Source of the DNA: Cyrtodaria siliqua
Lineage: Eukaryota; Mollusca; Bivalvia; Adapedonta; Hiatellidae
Length of the DNA: 64,000 bases
Direction: 5' to 3'
Assembly (NCBI GenBank): GCA_037043455.1
Contig: JAWPHD010010280.1
Location: forward strand, 1 to 64,000
This document shows, piece by piece, positions 1 through 11,056 of the stretch (position 1 is the stretch's first letter; each line of letters begins with the position of its first letter). A program made the position numbers and the translations under genes. A model generated the notes under the pieces. The model was not told the DNA's origin and searched no databases. It was given only the letters and a program-made list of their open reading frames with translations.

Positions 1-334
1 GGAGGGAGGAGCAGGAAGCTTAATGGTTAAGGGTTGTGGGGTGGGGGTGGGGGAGGAGGAAACTTAAGGGATGCGGGTGGGCAGGAGGTTTAAGAGAAGA
101 AATGTGTATGTATGTGGGAGAGGGAGGAGCAGGACGCTAAATGTATGCTTGTGGCAGGAAATTTAAGAGAAGTGTGTGTGTGTGTGTGTGTGTTTGGGGA
201 GATGGGGGGGGGGGGGGGGGGGGAGCAGGAAACTTAAGGGATGAGGGTGGGCAGGAGGTTTAAATGAAGAAATGTGTGTGTGTGTGTGTGTGTGTGAGTG
301 TTTCGGGGAGGTGGGGGGGGGGGGGGTGGGGGGG
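1..334. repeat. G-rich tandem repeat with GT microsatellites and poly-G
   Basis: Units containing GGAGCAGGAAACTTAAGGGA and GGCAGGAGGTTTAAGAGAAG recur at about 8, 126, 222 and 335, spaced roughly 100-115 bp apart. They are joined by (GT)n tracts near 169-192 and 271-298 and by poly-G runs near 204-223 and 311-333. Reverse-complement copies of the same unit lie at about 1,330-1,450, beyond the foldback element, so this array sits on both sides of it in opposite orientation. No coding content is visible. Confidence 0.85.
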
Positions 335-360
335 GATCAGGATCCTTACGGGATGTAAGT

Positions 361-1300
361 GGGCAGGAGGTTTAAGAGAAGAAGGGAGATGCAGGAGCTA
401 ACGTGGTATACTCCTTTACTCCCGGGAGTAACTTTTTTGGCCAGCATAAAATGTTTATATTCCTGACAAATATCGCTAGCACGAGCACCATTATGGTCCC
501 AAAATGAAAAAAAAATATACCGAGTGAGTGGGGGGTCGGGGGCGGGGAGACACCGAACCCGCTTGTGGAAGTGGTGCACCAACTCCCAAATCCTCCCACA
601 CTCTGTGCTTCGTACGTCGTATTTGAAGTATGATGAAAACTGGCCATGCACGCATCCATTCGTTAAACCTCCTCCCCAACGACCATTTCTAAAACCGCAT
701 TATTTTATAGGCAAACGGTATTATAAATGCTTCTCGTGAAACATGTTATTACTATAACCTACCTAAAAATAAAAAATCCAAATGTTGAACATTATTATAA
801 TTATAATAATCACACACAAATAAGAAATCTCGCGAGAAGCCAGTTATAACAATGTTTGCCTATAAAATAATGATATCTGCTGCGGTTTAGGAAATGTTGA
901 TTGGGCAGGAGGTTTAAGGGATAAGGGTTGGCATGAGGTTTAACGAATGAGATGGGTAGGCAGAGGCGTATTCCTAATACAACGTGCAAAGCGCAGAGTG
1001 TGGGAGGGTTTGTGAGTAGGTGCACCTCTTCCACAAGCGGTTTCGGTGTCCTCCCCCGATATATATTTTTTCATTGGGACCAAAATATGGTGCTCGTGCA
1101 AGCGATATTTGCCAGGAATATAACCATTTCATGCTGACAAAAATGGTAACTTTCAACCCTTACCCTTCCCCCGTCCTCACCGATTATGCCCACTCTGATG
1201 TTTATTGCATTTTTGAACTGTTTAGGACTTTTTTCGTTTTATTTTTCCAAGTAGCTCCCGGGAATAAAGGAGTATGCCACGTTAGGTTCTTGCAACACCC
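361..1300. mobile_element. Foldback (long inverted repeat) element
   Basis: The left arm (about 361-735) matches the reverse complement of the right arm (about 838-1,300) along most of its length. The shared landmarks are the block around CTCCCGGGAG, the CACGAGCACCAT block, the ACACCGAA-CCGCTTGTGGAAG block, the TCCCACACTCTG block and CTATAAAATAATG near the loop. The spacer of about 100 bp is AT-rich. The right arm carries about 115 bp (near 1,145-1,258) with no counterpart on the left. No transposase is visible, so this is a non-autonomous foldback/MITE-like structure of unknown superfamily. Open frames on both strands here are by-products of the palindrome. Confidence 0.8.
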
Positions 1301-1597
1301 CACACCCACCCAGCCCTAACACTCACACACGTATATATTTCTTCTCTTAAACCTCCTATCCACCCGCATCCCTTAAGCTTTCTGCTCTCCACTACCACAC
1401 ACACACATTTCTTCTCTTCAAGCTCCTGCCCACCCGCATTCCTTATAATATTATCACAACGTTTTGCCAAGTCTCCCGGACATAAATTGTCTCGCGAGAT
1501 ATAGAATTATAACCGACGCATCTAAAAATGCAGTGATTTTCAGAATGTATTCATTTTTAGAATATATATATTTTCGGAGAGCTAAGGGAGGTTACAC

Positions 1598-1713
1598 GTG
1601 TGGATTTTAATAAATAAAATCGTAGGGAGGTTGTTATTATTTTAGACTATTTGTGGGTTTTTATGTGTGTGTGTTTTAATAAATAAGATCGTAGGGATGT
1701 TGTTATTATTTTG
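1598..1713. repeat. Short direct duplication (~70-bp period)
   Basis: A segment ending in TCGTAGGGAGGTTGTTATTA (about 1,598-1,644) recurs with a few changes at about 1,668-1,713 (GATCGTAGGGATGTTGTTAT). Nothing else is recognised here. Confidence 0.7.
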
Positions 1714-1729
1714 ATGGGATTATAATAAT

Positions 1730-2038
1730 AATGTATGGTTAAAATAATAACGCGACTGCAGAGATTTTAATATAATCATAACCTACCGAAATCGTAGAAA
1801 TGTGGTGATTATACTAATTCAGTTAAACATGCAGTAAACAATAATTATAATCACAGGGTCCCCTGCGGCTTTCCATATAGAACAGATTATAATGTATGGT
1901 TAAAATAATAACGTGACTGCAGGGATTTTAATACAATCATTACCTACCGAAATCGTAGAAAAGTGGTGTTTATAATAATTCAGTTAAACATATAGTAAAC
2001 AATAACTATAATCGCAGGGTCCCCTGCGGCTTTCCATA
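1730..2038. repeat. Tandem duplication, ~161-bp period
   Basis: The block starting AATGTATGGTTAAAATAATA and ending CCCCTGCGGCTTTCCATA occurs at 1,730-1,877 and again at 1,891-2,038, with scattered substitutions. The linker is about 13 bp. No inverted ends were seen. Confidence 0.85.
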
Positions 2039-3769
2039 GTTATATGTTTGTATCTACTTGTATCTAATTATGAGTGCATATTTAGTTCTCTCAAAAATAG
2101 ACGATCACCAACATCGTAAGAATATCACTTTATTACAGTTGTATAAAACGGAAACAAGCTGGCAACTGCGTACTTTATGAAAGAAACGTATCTTTCAAAA
2201 AGCATATTTGAGAATCTAAAGTTGTTGCGATTGATATTTTAACGGGTTCAACTTAGTGTCTTTGTCTTTTTGTTTTTTTGCAAATAAGCTACATGATGGA
2301 ACGTTCAATAAATATACATAATTTATTTAAATGTATCTTACTACTTTACGTCATTTTATTGGTTGCCATAGTACACAAGGTGTTTACAGCGGGCGTTGGT
2401 GAGAAAGTTAATCTATACAATTGCAATGGTCTAAAGGACCAAATATGGCAATAAAATAGGCTGCAGATAAACAAACGAAGTTGGACTAACGATGTATGAA
2501 TTTGTATTCGCATTATTTATTCGAACAAAAAGGAGTGCAAACTATGTTTGTACTATTAAAAGAACTAAATAATGGTTTAGTTTAATTAATGTGTTTTTAA
2601 AACGCAGATGAACTGCAGTTAACATACATTGATTATAAGGCATGCGTGTCATATTTGCCCATCAGGTTGTGTGTATACTCATATAGCGGTACCGATACGG
2701 ACAGTTAGCAAATACTCAATAGTGTTACACGACCGCAGACCGTTTTAGCATGTTGCATATTCTTCAACAATGCCAACACGTGTATACACGTTTATAGAAA
2801 ATCATAGGCTTAGCTATTTTTATTTTAAATAATGAATAGACAGAGAGAATGTTTGGTTTATATTATTATTTTAAATAATAAATCGATAGAGGGAATTGTG
2901 TGATTTGAAGCGAATCCCATACTAGTACATTTATACTTATCGAAATACGTAATAGCGTTATGTAATACGATTCCTTAGCTATTTTTCAACTGGGTAAGTA
3001 TTGTTCCAGTTTTGGACCCGAGTGCGGATTTAAAACATTCTTCATACAGGAAATTGCCTTTCCGGATATCGCCATAATAAATCCAGTGATGAGATATTGA
3101 TTAGTATTATGCTTATTCGTTAGTTTTGTCTTCTTCGTTCGAGAGGTTACATTTCTATAAAATGTATACATTATTATACTTATATAATGATGGATTCTTG
3201 GAGAAGGGCTTGGATGGGGTATGAATGTTAATACTCGGACCACATAATGGGTTTTATGCAGATATGATGTGCACTAAAAATAGGTCCATTATCGTACTCT
3301 TGTCCAAGAACAATAATTAAACCGAATGTAGCATGCGACAAAATTAAATGCAAAATGCACGTTTCATAAGTAACCGAAACTGGACCACTTTATAAGGGTT
3401 ACATTTGTATTTAGACTGACATCAGTCATTCTTGCAGATCGCCTCAAGTCCCTACAAGTCAAATCAAGTAACATTTATTTACGGTACGATATCAACATAA
3501 CATATTAAATCATACAACATTATAATAATTAATCAATATGTGAATTGAGTTGTAGTATTTGTTAAAGATTCTTTAAGGACAATTGGTTCGCCAATTTTGA
3601 AAATATATATAAACATGGATGATATTATAACATGGCTTATTTTATTTAGAAATGGTTTCTTGTCTGCTCTGACCAATTTATTTTACCTAAAAACAAAACA
3701 GCTTTGAGTAAAATGGTACCAAACTTTCGGATATAAATCGCACAATTTCTGCCATATAAGTATTACTTC
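2039..3769. other. AT-rich non-coding stretch, nothing recognised
   Basis: No coding frame, RNA gene or element end can be supported. A small internal duplication around TTTTAAATAAT(A/G)AAT is present near 2,818-2,898. The ~85-codon open frame on the minus strand near 3,000-3,240 has no recognisable domain. Confidence 0.6.
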
Positions 3770-5430
3770 TTCTAATAGTCAACCAATATGGTTCTTATTG
3801 CATATATCTTATAATAGTCTACCAATATGGTTCTTTTTGTACTTAACTTATAATAGTCAACCAATATGGTTCTTATTGCACTTATAATAGTCAACCAATA
3901 TGGTCCTTATTGCACTTATCTTATAGTCTACCAATATGGTTCTTATTGCATTTATCTTATAATCGTTTACCAATATTGTTCTTATTGCACTTATCTTATA
4001 ATAGTCTACCAATATGATTCTTATGGCACCTATCTTATAATAGTTTGTCAATATGGTTCTTATGGCACATATCTTATAATAGTCTACCAATATGGTTCTT
4101 ATTGCACTTGCCTTATAATAGTTTACCAATATGGTTCTTATTACACTTTTAATAGTCAACCAATATTGTTCTTATTGAACGTATAATAGTCTATCAAAAT
4201 GGTTCTTATTGCACTTATAATATTATACCAATATGGTTCTTATTGCACTTATAATAGTCAACCAGTATTGTTCTTGTTGTAATTATAATAGTCAACCAAT
4301 ATGGTTCTTACTGCAATTATAATAGTCTACCAATATGGTTCTAATTGCTTTTATAATAGTCTAAAATTATGGCTCCTGTTGCACACATCTTATAATAGTC
4401 TACCAATATGATTCTTATAGCATTTACAATAATCAACCAATATGGTTCTTATTGTACTTATAACAGTCTACCAATATGGTTCTTATTGCACTTATAATAG
4501 TCTACCTATATTATTCTAATTGCACTTATAATAGCCAACCAATATGATACTTATTGCACTTATCTTATCATAGTCTACCAATATGGTTCTTATTGTATTT
4601 GTAATAGTCAAACAATATATTTCTTATTGCACTTTAAATAGTCTACCAATATGGTTCTTATTGCGTTCATAATAGTCAACCAATATGGTTCGCACTGCAC
4701 TAACAATAGTCTACCAATACGGTTCTTAATGTACCAATATGGTTCTTATTGCACTTTTAATGGTCTACTACCAATATGGTTCGTATTGCACTTGTAAAGG
4801 TCAACCAATATCGTTCGAAATGTACTTATAATAGTCTACCAATATGATTCTTATTGCACTTATGATAGTCAACCAATATGGTTCGCATTGCACTTATAAT
4901 AGTCTACCAATAAGGTTCTTTTTACAAATATAATAGTCAACCAATATGGTTCTTCTTGCATTCATAATAGTCTACCAATATTATTATTGTTGCAATTATA
5001 ATAATCAACCAATATGGTTCTTACTGAACCTAAAATAGTCTACCAATATGGTTCTTATTACACTTATAATATTCTACCAATATGGTTCTTATTGCAATTA
5101 TAATAGTCTACCAATATGGTTCTTATCGCACTTATAATAGACCACCAATATGGTTCTTATTGCACTTATAATTGTCTACCAATATGGTTCTTATTGCACT
5201 TATAATTGTCTACCAATATGATTGGTATTGAACTTATAATAGAATACCAATATGGTTCTTATTGCGCTTATTTTATTCTACCAATATGAGTATTATTGCA
5301 CTTATAATAGTATATCAATATGGTTCTTATATGCACTTATAATAGTTTACCAATACGGTTCTTATTGATTTTATAATAGTCAACCAATATGGTTCTTATT
5401 TAACTCATCTTGTAATAGTTAACCAATATT
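3770..5430 (+). repeat. Minisatellite array, 34-40 bp unit (orientation 1)
   Basis: There are more than forty imperfect copies of a unit read as ATAGTCTACCAATATGGTTC followed by TTATTGCACTTATA, some with an extra CTTATA. Units are degenerate (TCAACC for TCTACC, GATTCT for GGTTCT). Because the common lengths keep frame for stretches, repetitive frames appear on both strands; these are not genes. The same unit, reverse-complemented, forms the array at 8,767-9,585. Confidence 0.95.
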
Positions 5431-6656
5431 TGAAAACTGTCAATAATAAGTATTTTTGTAAAATTTCGAAACAAATAACTACATGAAATAAACGATTTTT
5501 AAATATTAAGCGCTATTACAGGAAATGTACTAACTCTACAGTACATAATTTGTTTTCAACCTTAGTAATAGGACAAACATTTTTCATAAGGAACAGTTCA
5601 TATATGTATATGAAAATATACAAATCAATATATACAAATAATGACTCTTAAAGCTCTCATGTTACTCATACATTGTAAAATACAAATTATAATAAGTCAC
5701 AACAGTGAAGGTAGGCATTGGGAGATAACACTGACCTGTAATTACCTCCCTTCTAGCCGTATAATCACTTTCTGCTGGTCATAGACCACTACTGCATTTT
5801 CCATAGACGTACTTTTAATGTTTTCCATCTGACATGTAAACACAAAATTCAGGCTTTTGTTTTGGTTACTCTGCTGTTGAGATGCAACTTAGATACATGT
5901 AAGAAGGACCTTCGTTTATGACAACGACCTATTTTTAATGACCCTATAATTTGAGGGAATCCCCAAACAAATTTATGAAAAGCACACACTTTCCTTTTTA
6001 CTCTGTCATATCATAGAACAAAATAATATGGATGAAACCTATGTTAAATAATAAGCAAAAACCAATAAAAAAAATCAAGGAAACACATTTGAATTTCCCA
6101 CCTAGTATCTCATCCAATCAAAACGAGGCTTATGCATGCATTAGGCATGGGCCTTTTTCTGCTATTCAGATTTCTTTTACAATAGGGTACTGTAACCTGC
6201 TGTTGTTAAGCTGGTCTTTGTGTTTATCATCGTATTGCAACTGGATGGTGGTGTACACGTATTTTCAATAGAATGACTTGCGTATATATAAGTCTGTTTC
6301 AAACAAAACGACTTTAAACAATGACTTGAAGGGTATTTCGCTTGACACATATTTGCTTGACACATATTTACACTTTTTGAAAAAAGTAATTGAAAAATAG
6401 TTTGTAATGGTGTATAAGAGGGTACTGAAATGCATACTCATATAGCGAAACAACAATAATGACAGAGGGGAACCAAATGGTTGGACCTGGTTGTTTGAGG
6501 AGAGTTATCAGGGGAGACAAATCACTGCTATTTCAAAAATGGTTGTTCCACAAGCCATCATCTTGTTTATATAGATTATACAAGAAAACCGTGTGATGTC
6601 TACTTCTGAACTGTTGATGGCATCTTCATGAAACGTCGAAAAAACGTTGCAGGCGA
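5431..6656. other. AT-rich spacer between the inverted minisatellites, nothing recognised
   Basis: No coding domain or RNA is recognisable. A short direct repeat of GCTTGACACATATTT occurs twice near 6,339-6,370. Confidence 0.55.
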
Positions 6657-6962
6657 TTGGAAAAATAAAAGTGTATAAGTTAACCTCAAGCAGTGCCGTT
6701 TACATTGTATCGATAATTAAGGAATATACACATAATTTATGGAAAAAAACACCAATATATTTAAGTATAGGTCATAGTTCATTTATTCGTATTTTAAAGA
6801 AAAAAATGAAGGTAGCGATTCAATTTTCACAATGACACTGTTTTGTTACATGGTGTGTGTTTTCTTTAAAGATATAAGAAATAAATTAAACACGTAGTTA
6901 TTTTTTGTTAGTTTCTGCAAAACAGTGCATATATTAAATAAAATATATTTATTTACCACAAA
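6657..6962 (+). repeat. Direct repeat R1, copy 1 (~305 bp)
   Basis: This matches 8,119-8,431 in the same orientation over about 300 bp. Landmarks are AAGTTAACCTCAAGCAGTG, ATTCGTATTTTAAAGAAAAA, CACAATGACACTGTTTTGTT and ATTTATTTA near the end. The two copies flank a retroelement 3' fragment. They are diverged and lack coding content. Confidence 0.75.
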
Positions 6963-7287
6963 AATCAATGAAGATAACGTCAGCGGTCTTAACGTCTGCT
7001 ACAAGATGGTTGATTCTTCGTCCTCGTTGACATAAAGAAGCTCATACACGCGGAATCCGCACCATTTTGTCCATTGCACATGGAAACAAAGAGGTATTTT
7101 ACCACTGGGCTCGACCATCAACCGACCACTGGTGTTCAATGCGCTGACCTAGGGATTTTGTGCGTGGTTCACGACGAGTTCTGCAATATGCATGTCACAT
7201 TAGTTTATTGTCGGATACTTAATGATATGTTTTTCTTTTTAGTGCATACAACCCTAAAACATTGAGTTATTATTCAACGTATTTCAT
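6963..7287. other. Unassigned spacer
   Basis: About 325 bp between repeat R1 and the retroelement 3' fragment. No element ends or domains were seen; the 63-codon frame here is not recognisable. Confidence 0.5.
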
Positions 7288-8060
7288 GTTTAGTGCTTGA
7301 CCCATTTACAGTTCGCCTCTATGCTTTCCTCTTTGATAGTGCTATGTCCGGACAGATTGTGGCCACTATGATGACGTCTACATAAATCCTCACAGGACGG
7401 TAGTGTTTGATGTTTATCTTTAATCTTGTCTTGTAGTACATTTAACGGTTTGTGATCTTGTTGCTCTGGCTTCTGCCAAGTCATTGGGTACTTACTTTGT
7501 GGCTTTCTAGGAATATGCTATTTTATATTATACATACTAGACCATTCAGTGGCGTAGCGTGGCATACTCAGTTACTCACGTGAGTAAAATCAACAATTGA
7601 AAGTCGAAAAAATGAAAGTCTGAACAGTTGAAAAAATGCAATAAAAAATGAAGTGTAAGTGTGTTCAGGCCCCCGCGAGTAACATTGAAATTGGTCACGC
7701 TACGCCCCAGTCATTTATGTGTTTTACTTACATTGCCTATTAATGCTGCCTTGTTTGTTAGAGCCGGGATATCTATTTACACTGTCCCGTTTATTGGGAT
7801 TATAACATGGTAAGAGTGAGGTTTACTGCACCCTAGAACCACACCCCTCACCCCATTCCCAGCGATATGTTTGCCACTGACCGTTCCAAGGCGGTTGCCC
7901 TATTGTCAATCATTTGTGTTTGTGATGTCATATCTTGCTTCATATTCATCTTTGAAGTTGTTCTTTGTTTCTGTATGTGTTTGTGTTTGACTGTCGTCTT
8001 TGAATGCTGCTTTTTTTCTGTTCGATTTTTATATCTACTTATATTGACCTATATTTAAAG
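7288..8060 (+). mobile_element. Retroelement 3' fragment, copy A
   Basis: This block is collinear with 14,230-14,812, which lies downstream of an RT fragment. It begins inside the last ~30 codons of that element's coding region: the frame through CTTGACCCATTTACAGTTCG reads DPFTVRLYAFLF and ends at a stop near 7,380. It then continues through the shared 3' region (TTGCTCTGGCTTCTGCCAAG, AAGGCGGT(T/A)GCCCTATTGTC, TTTGAATGCTGCTTT). All upstream RT sequence is missing, as expected of 5' truncation. A 164-bp MITE (7,547-7,710) interrupts it. Confidence 0.75.
7547..7710. mobile_element. Small CAG-ended MITE inside retroelement copy A
   Basis: The left end CAGTGGCGTAGCGTG pairs with the reverse complement of the right end CACGCTACGCCCCAG (13 of 15 positions). 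Copy B of the host retroelement (near 14,490) lacks this block, so it is an insertion seen against an empty site. CAGNGGCGTA-type ends are common in hAT-like MITEs, but I could not see a clean 8-bp target duplication; CATT recurs at both flanks. Confidence 0.65.
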
Positions 8061-8118
8061 GAAATTTTGAAAGTGGTGTATAATGCCGCAATAACATATA
8101 AATTCCTTCCGTTTAAAT

Positions 8119-8431
8119 TGTTTCTGGAAAATTAAAATGAATATGTTAACCTGATGCAGTGCATTTTAAATTTTGTTAATAATTAAGAGGAATATAAACA
8201 TAATTAATGAAAGTAAAAGACCTATATTTTTAAGGATAGAGTTCACTTATTCGTATTTTAAAGAAAAAAGTTGAAAGTAGAGATACAATTTTCACAATGA
8301 CAGTGTTTTGTTATATGATTTTGGTAAGTGTTTTTGTTAAAGATATAAACAAATGAACTAAACGTAGGTATTATTTGTTATTTTCTGCAAAACTGAGCAT
8401 TATTAAATAAACTATATTTATTTATTATACC
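8119..8431 (+). repeat. Direct repeat R1, copy 2
   Basis: Diverged second copy of 6,657-6,962 in the same orientation, starting around GAATATGTTAACCTGATGCAG and running to an ATTTATTTATT stretch. It lies just after the end of the retroelement 3' fragment. Confidence 0.75.
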
Positions 8432-8766
8432 TCATGTCAATCCCCCATGTTAAATTCACACAGACTACTATTTAACATTTCGCGCTGTCATAGCTGTTGT
8501 AATGTCACATCCTGGCATGAATGTCACACGTTGGCGAGACGTCAATAGAGGGCAGCATTTTCTTAATGTTACCCTACCAATCGCATCATCTCGGAAACAA
8601 TGTAAGTCTAATGATAAAATCTGACGTCAAAGTAAATTTATAAATAGATATTGAATTTTCCATGACTAACACGTTATGCATATATGAATCGGTGAACACT
8701 TTATTCGTACATGTACATGTATTATGCTATTTATATTTCTAAAATGTTGATAAATTATATATATTA
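8432..8766. other. Unassigned spacer
   Basis: About 335 bp of AT-rich sequence before the inverted minisatellite. Nothing recognised. Confidence 0.5.
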
Positions 8767-9585
8767 GTTTACTATTATAAGTTCAATAAGAACCATATTA
8801 AGATAAGTGCAATAAGAACCATATTGGTAGACTATACAAATTGAATTGAATATTGTTTAACGGCTCATCAACACAGTATAGGTTATTTACAGCCACCCCA
8901 GAGAAAGGGGAAGGATACATAGGAATACGGGAACCTGCCCTACTCTTATTATCGAATAGATTCCTATTAAATAGGTTCTTTAACGTGCTTGGAGGATAGA
9001 CCGATACACGGGACCGCCCGGTTTAAGTGCAATAAGAACCATATTGGTTGACTATTATAAGTTCAATAAAAACCGTGTTGGTAGACTGTTATAAGTGCAA
9101 TAAGAACCATATTGATTGACTATTATCAGTTCAATAAGAACCATATTTGTTGACTATTATAAGTTCAGTGAAAACCGTGTTGGTAGACTATTATAAGTGC
9201 AATAAGAACCATATTGGTTGACTATTATAAGTTCAATAAAAACCGTGTTGGTTGACTGTTACAAGGGCAATAAGAATCATATTGGTAGACTATTATAAGT
9301 GCAATAAGAACCATATTGGTAGACTATTATAAGTGCAATAAGAATCATAGTGGTTGACTATTATAAGATAATTGCAATAAGAACCATATTGATTGACTAT
9401 TTTAAGATAAATGCAATAAGAACCATATTGGTAGACTATTATAAGACAAATGCAATGAGAACCATACTGATAGTCTATTATAAGATAAATTCAATAAGAA
9501 ACATATTGATAGACTATTATAAATGCAATAAGACCCATATTGGTAGACTATTATAAGTGCAATAAGAACTATATTGGTATACTAG
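8767..9585 (-). repeat. Minisatellite array, 34-40 bp unit (orientation 2)
   Basis: Units read AAGTGCAATAAGAACCATAT then TGGTAGACTATTAT, the reverse complement of the unit at 3,770-5,430. About twenty copies are present, interrupted by a truncated SINE (8,836-9,024). The array ends at a C-rich tract near 9,594. Confidence 0.93.
8836..9024 (-). mobile_element. 5'-truncated SINE fragment
   Basis: The reverse complement of this block matches the 3' two-thirds of the full-length SINE at 31,216-31,535. It runs from AAACCGGGCGGTCCCGTGTA through GAGCCGTTAAACAA to the tail CAATTCAATTTG. It is embedded in the minisatellite, which resumes at once on both sides, so it is a later insertion. The tRNA-like head is absent. 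Confidence 0.85.
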
Positions 9586-9593
9586 GTGCAGAT

Positions 9594-9640
9594 TACCCCC
9601 CCCCCCCCCCAACCCCCCACCCCAACCCTCCTCCACCTTC
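9594..9640. repeat. C-rich low-complexity tract
   Basis: A run of about fifteen C followed by CCCCAC/AACCC motifs immediately after the minisatellite. Confidence 0.9.
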
Positions 9641-9705
9641 TCCTTAATGCCGCAATAAATTACAGGTAGAAGTACACACGGGTTAAATGCATGTACCCAA
9701 CTATA

Positions 9706-10155
9706 CTGAAAGGAAAAAGAAACGCGCTTCGGGAATGTCCGCTATCTATTGTATGTACAATATGCAGCTGTTAATCGAATGGATCATGGCTATGTAAGAT
9801 CTTTCATTTTAGAAAAAAGACTTAAACAACACGTAACATTGCATAGTTTCAGTGACAGTGTACGCTCAAGCATGTAAGCAAACTTAGGATGCAACATTTT
9901 GCAAACTCTTTACGTTAAATACGGTACTGAACAGGCTCCATTTTTCAAAGACTAACTTCATCATTTTTGAATTTCTTGTTACAATGTGGACTGTGATTAA
10001 AACGTCTACAACATCACAGTTGTGTCCTTTCTCTAACTGCAACTTTTTTGTTTACAAAACATTTTTGGATTTCCTTGGAATATATATGGAATTAAGTGTG
10101 CAGTATATACAATATATAGCGGAAATAACCGTGTCGCGTTTCTTTTTCCTTTCAG
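9706..10155. mobile_element. TA-flanked MITE, copy 1 (450 bp)
   Basis: The left end CTGAAAGGAAAAAGAAACGC is repeated in inverted form at the right end (GCGTTTCTTTTTCCTTTCAG). The inverted similarity extends about 50 bp inward through a TCCGCTAT core. TA flanks both ends (9,704-9,705 and 10,156-10,157), which fits a Tc1/mariner-type target. The interior is homologous, in reverse orientation, to the MITE at 59,400-59,882, including the blocks around GGATGCAACATTTTGCAAAC and AACGTCTACAACATCACAG. No transposase is present. Confidence 0.85.
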
Positions 10156-10268
10156 TATATTTAAAATATGTTTTGAAATTGTGAGTATTTACCTTCAGTT
10201 ATGCATAAGTAACCTGAACATATGAAACATTTAGCACTAAGGGTAATCATTAACTGTCAATTGAATTG

Positions 10269-10797
10269 TGATGGTCAGGGACATAGCGTATACAACACAG
10301 CTGATGGTCAGTGACATAGCGTATACAACACAGCTGATGGTCAGTGACATAGCGTATACAACACAGCTGATGGTCAGTGACATAGCGTATACAACACAGC
10401 TGATGGTCAGTGACAAAGCGTATACAACACAGCTGATGGTCAGTGACGTAGCGTATACAACACAGCTGATGGTCAGTGACGTAGCGTATACAACACAGCT
10501 GATGGTCAGTGACGTAGCGTATACAACACAGCTGATGGTCAGTGACATAGCGTATACAACACAGCTGATGGTCAGTGACATAGCGTATACAACACAGCTG
10601 ATGGTCAGGGACATAGCGTATACAACACAGCTGATGGTCAGTGACATAGCGTATACAACACAGCTGATGGTCAGGGACATAGCGTATACAACACAGCTGA
10701 TGGGGTGACATAGCGTATACAACACAGCTGATGGTCAGGGACATAGCGTATACAACACAGCTGATGATCAGTGACATAGCGTATACAACACAGCGGA
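10269..10797 (+). repeat. 33-bp tandem repeat, 16 copies
   Basis: Sixteen near-identical units contain GATGGTCAGTGACATAGCGT followed by ATACAACACAGCT. Variants at one position give ACATAG, ACGTAG or ACAAAG. One unit near 10,705 is shortened. Because 33 is a multiple of three and the unit lacks stops in several frames, long repetitive frames of 11-residue repeats appear on both strands. These are artefacts of the repeat. There are no spacers, so it is not a CRISPR array. Confidence 0.97.
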
Positions 10798-10971
10798 TGA
10801 GTTGATGTAGTGAATATAGCCTTTAGTAGAGTAAATTATATCGTTAAACACGAAAACGACTGTGTACTATTCCATTTTATTTTACATGTTCAGCGTGTGT
10901 GTAGTTTCAACTTCGTAATATCCTTAGTCACTTTTATACAATATGTTTTACACGTGTTAAAAAATTACCGA

Positions 10972-11056
10972 TAGAGGTTATGACCCTATCATTTTGCAAT
11001 GCACTTTATGTGGTTGGCCCATTTACAATTCGTCACTATGCTTTCCTCTCAGTTTT
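10972..11056 (+). pseudogene. Retroelement RT-family C-terminal fragment, copy C
   Basis: A short block starting GATAGAGGTTATGACCCTAT encodes RGYDPIILQ, then after a frame break the GPFTIRHYAFL motif. It matches the end of the RT-family frame at 13,571-14,335. Sequence on both sides is unrelated to that element, so only an ~85-bp relic remains. Confidence 0.65.

Noticed and set aside
3857..4186. Tyr/Ile-rich frames on both strands
   Set aside because: They arise from the degenerate AT-rich minisatellite and overlap each other on opposite strands.
10237..10777. Long repetitive frames on both strands (up to 175 codons)
   Set aside because: They are produced by a 33-bp tandem repeat whose length is a multiple of three; equal openness on both strands argues against coding.
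10269..10797. Possible CRISPR array
   Set aside because: Units are directly adjacent without unique spacers, and the context is eukaryotic.
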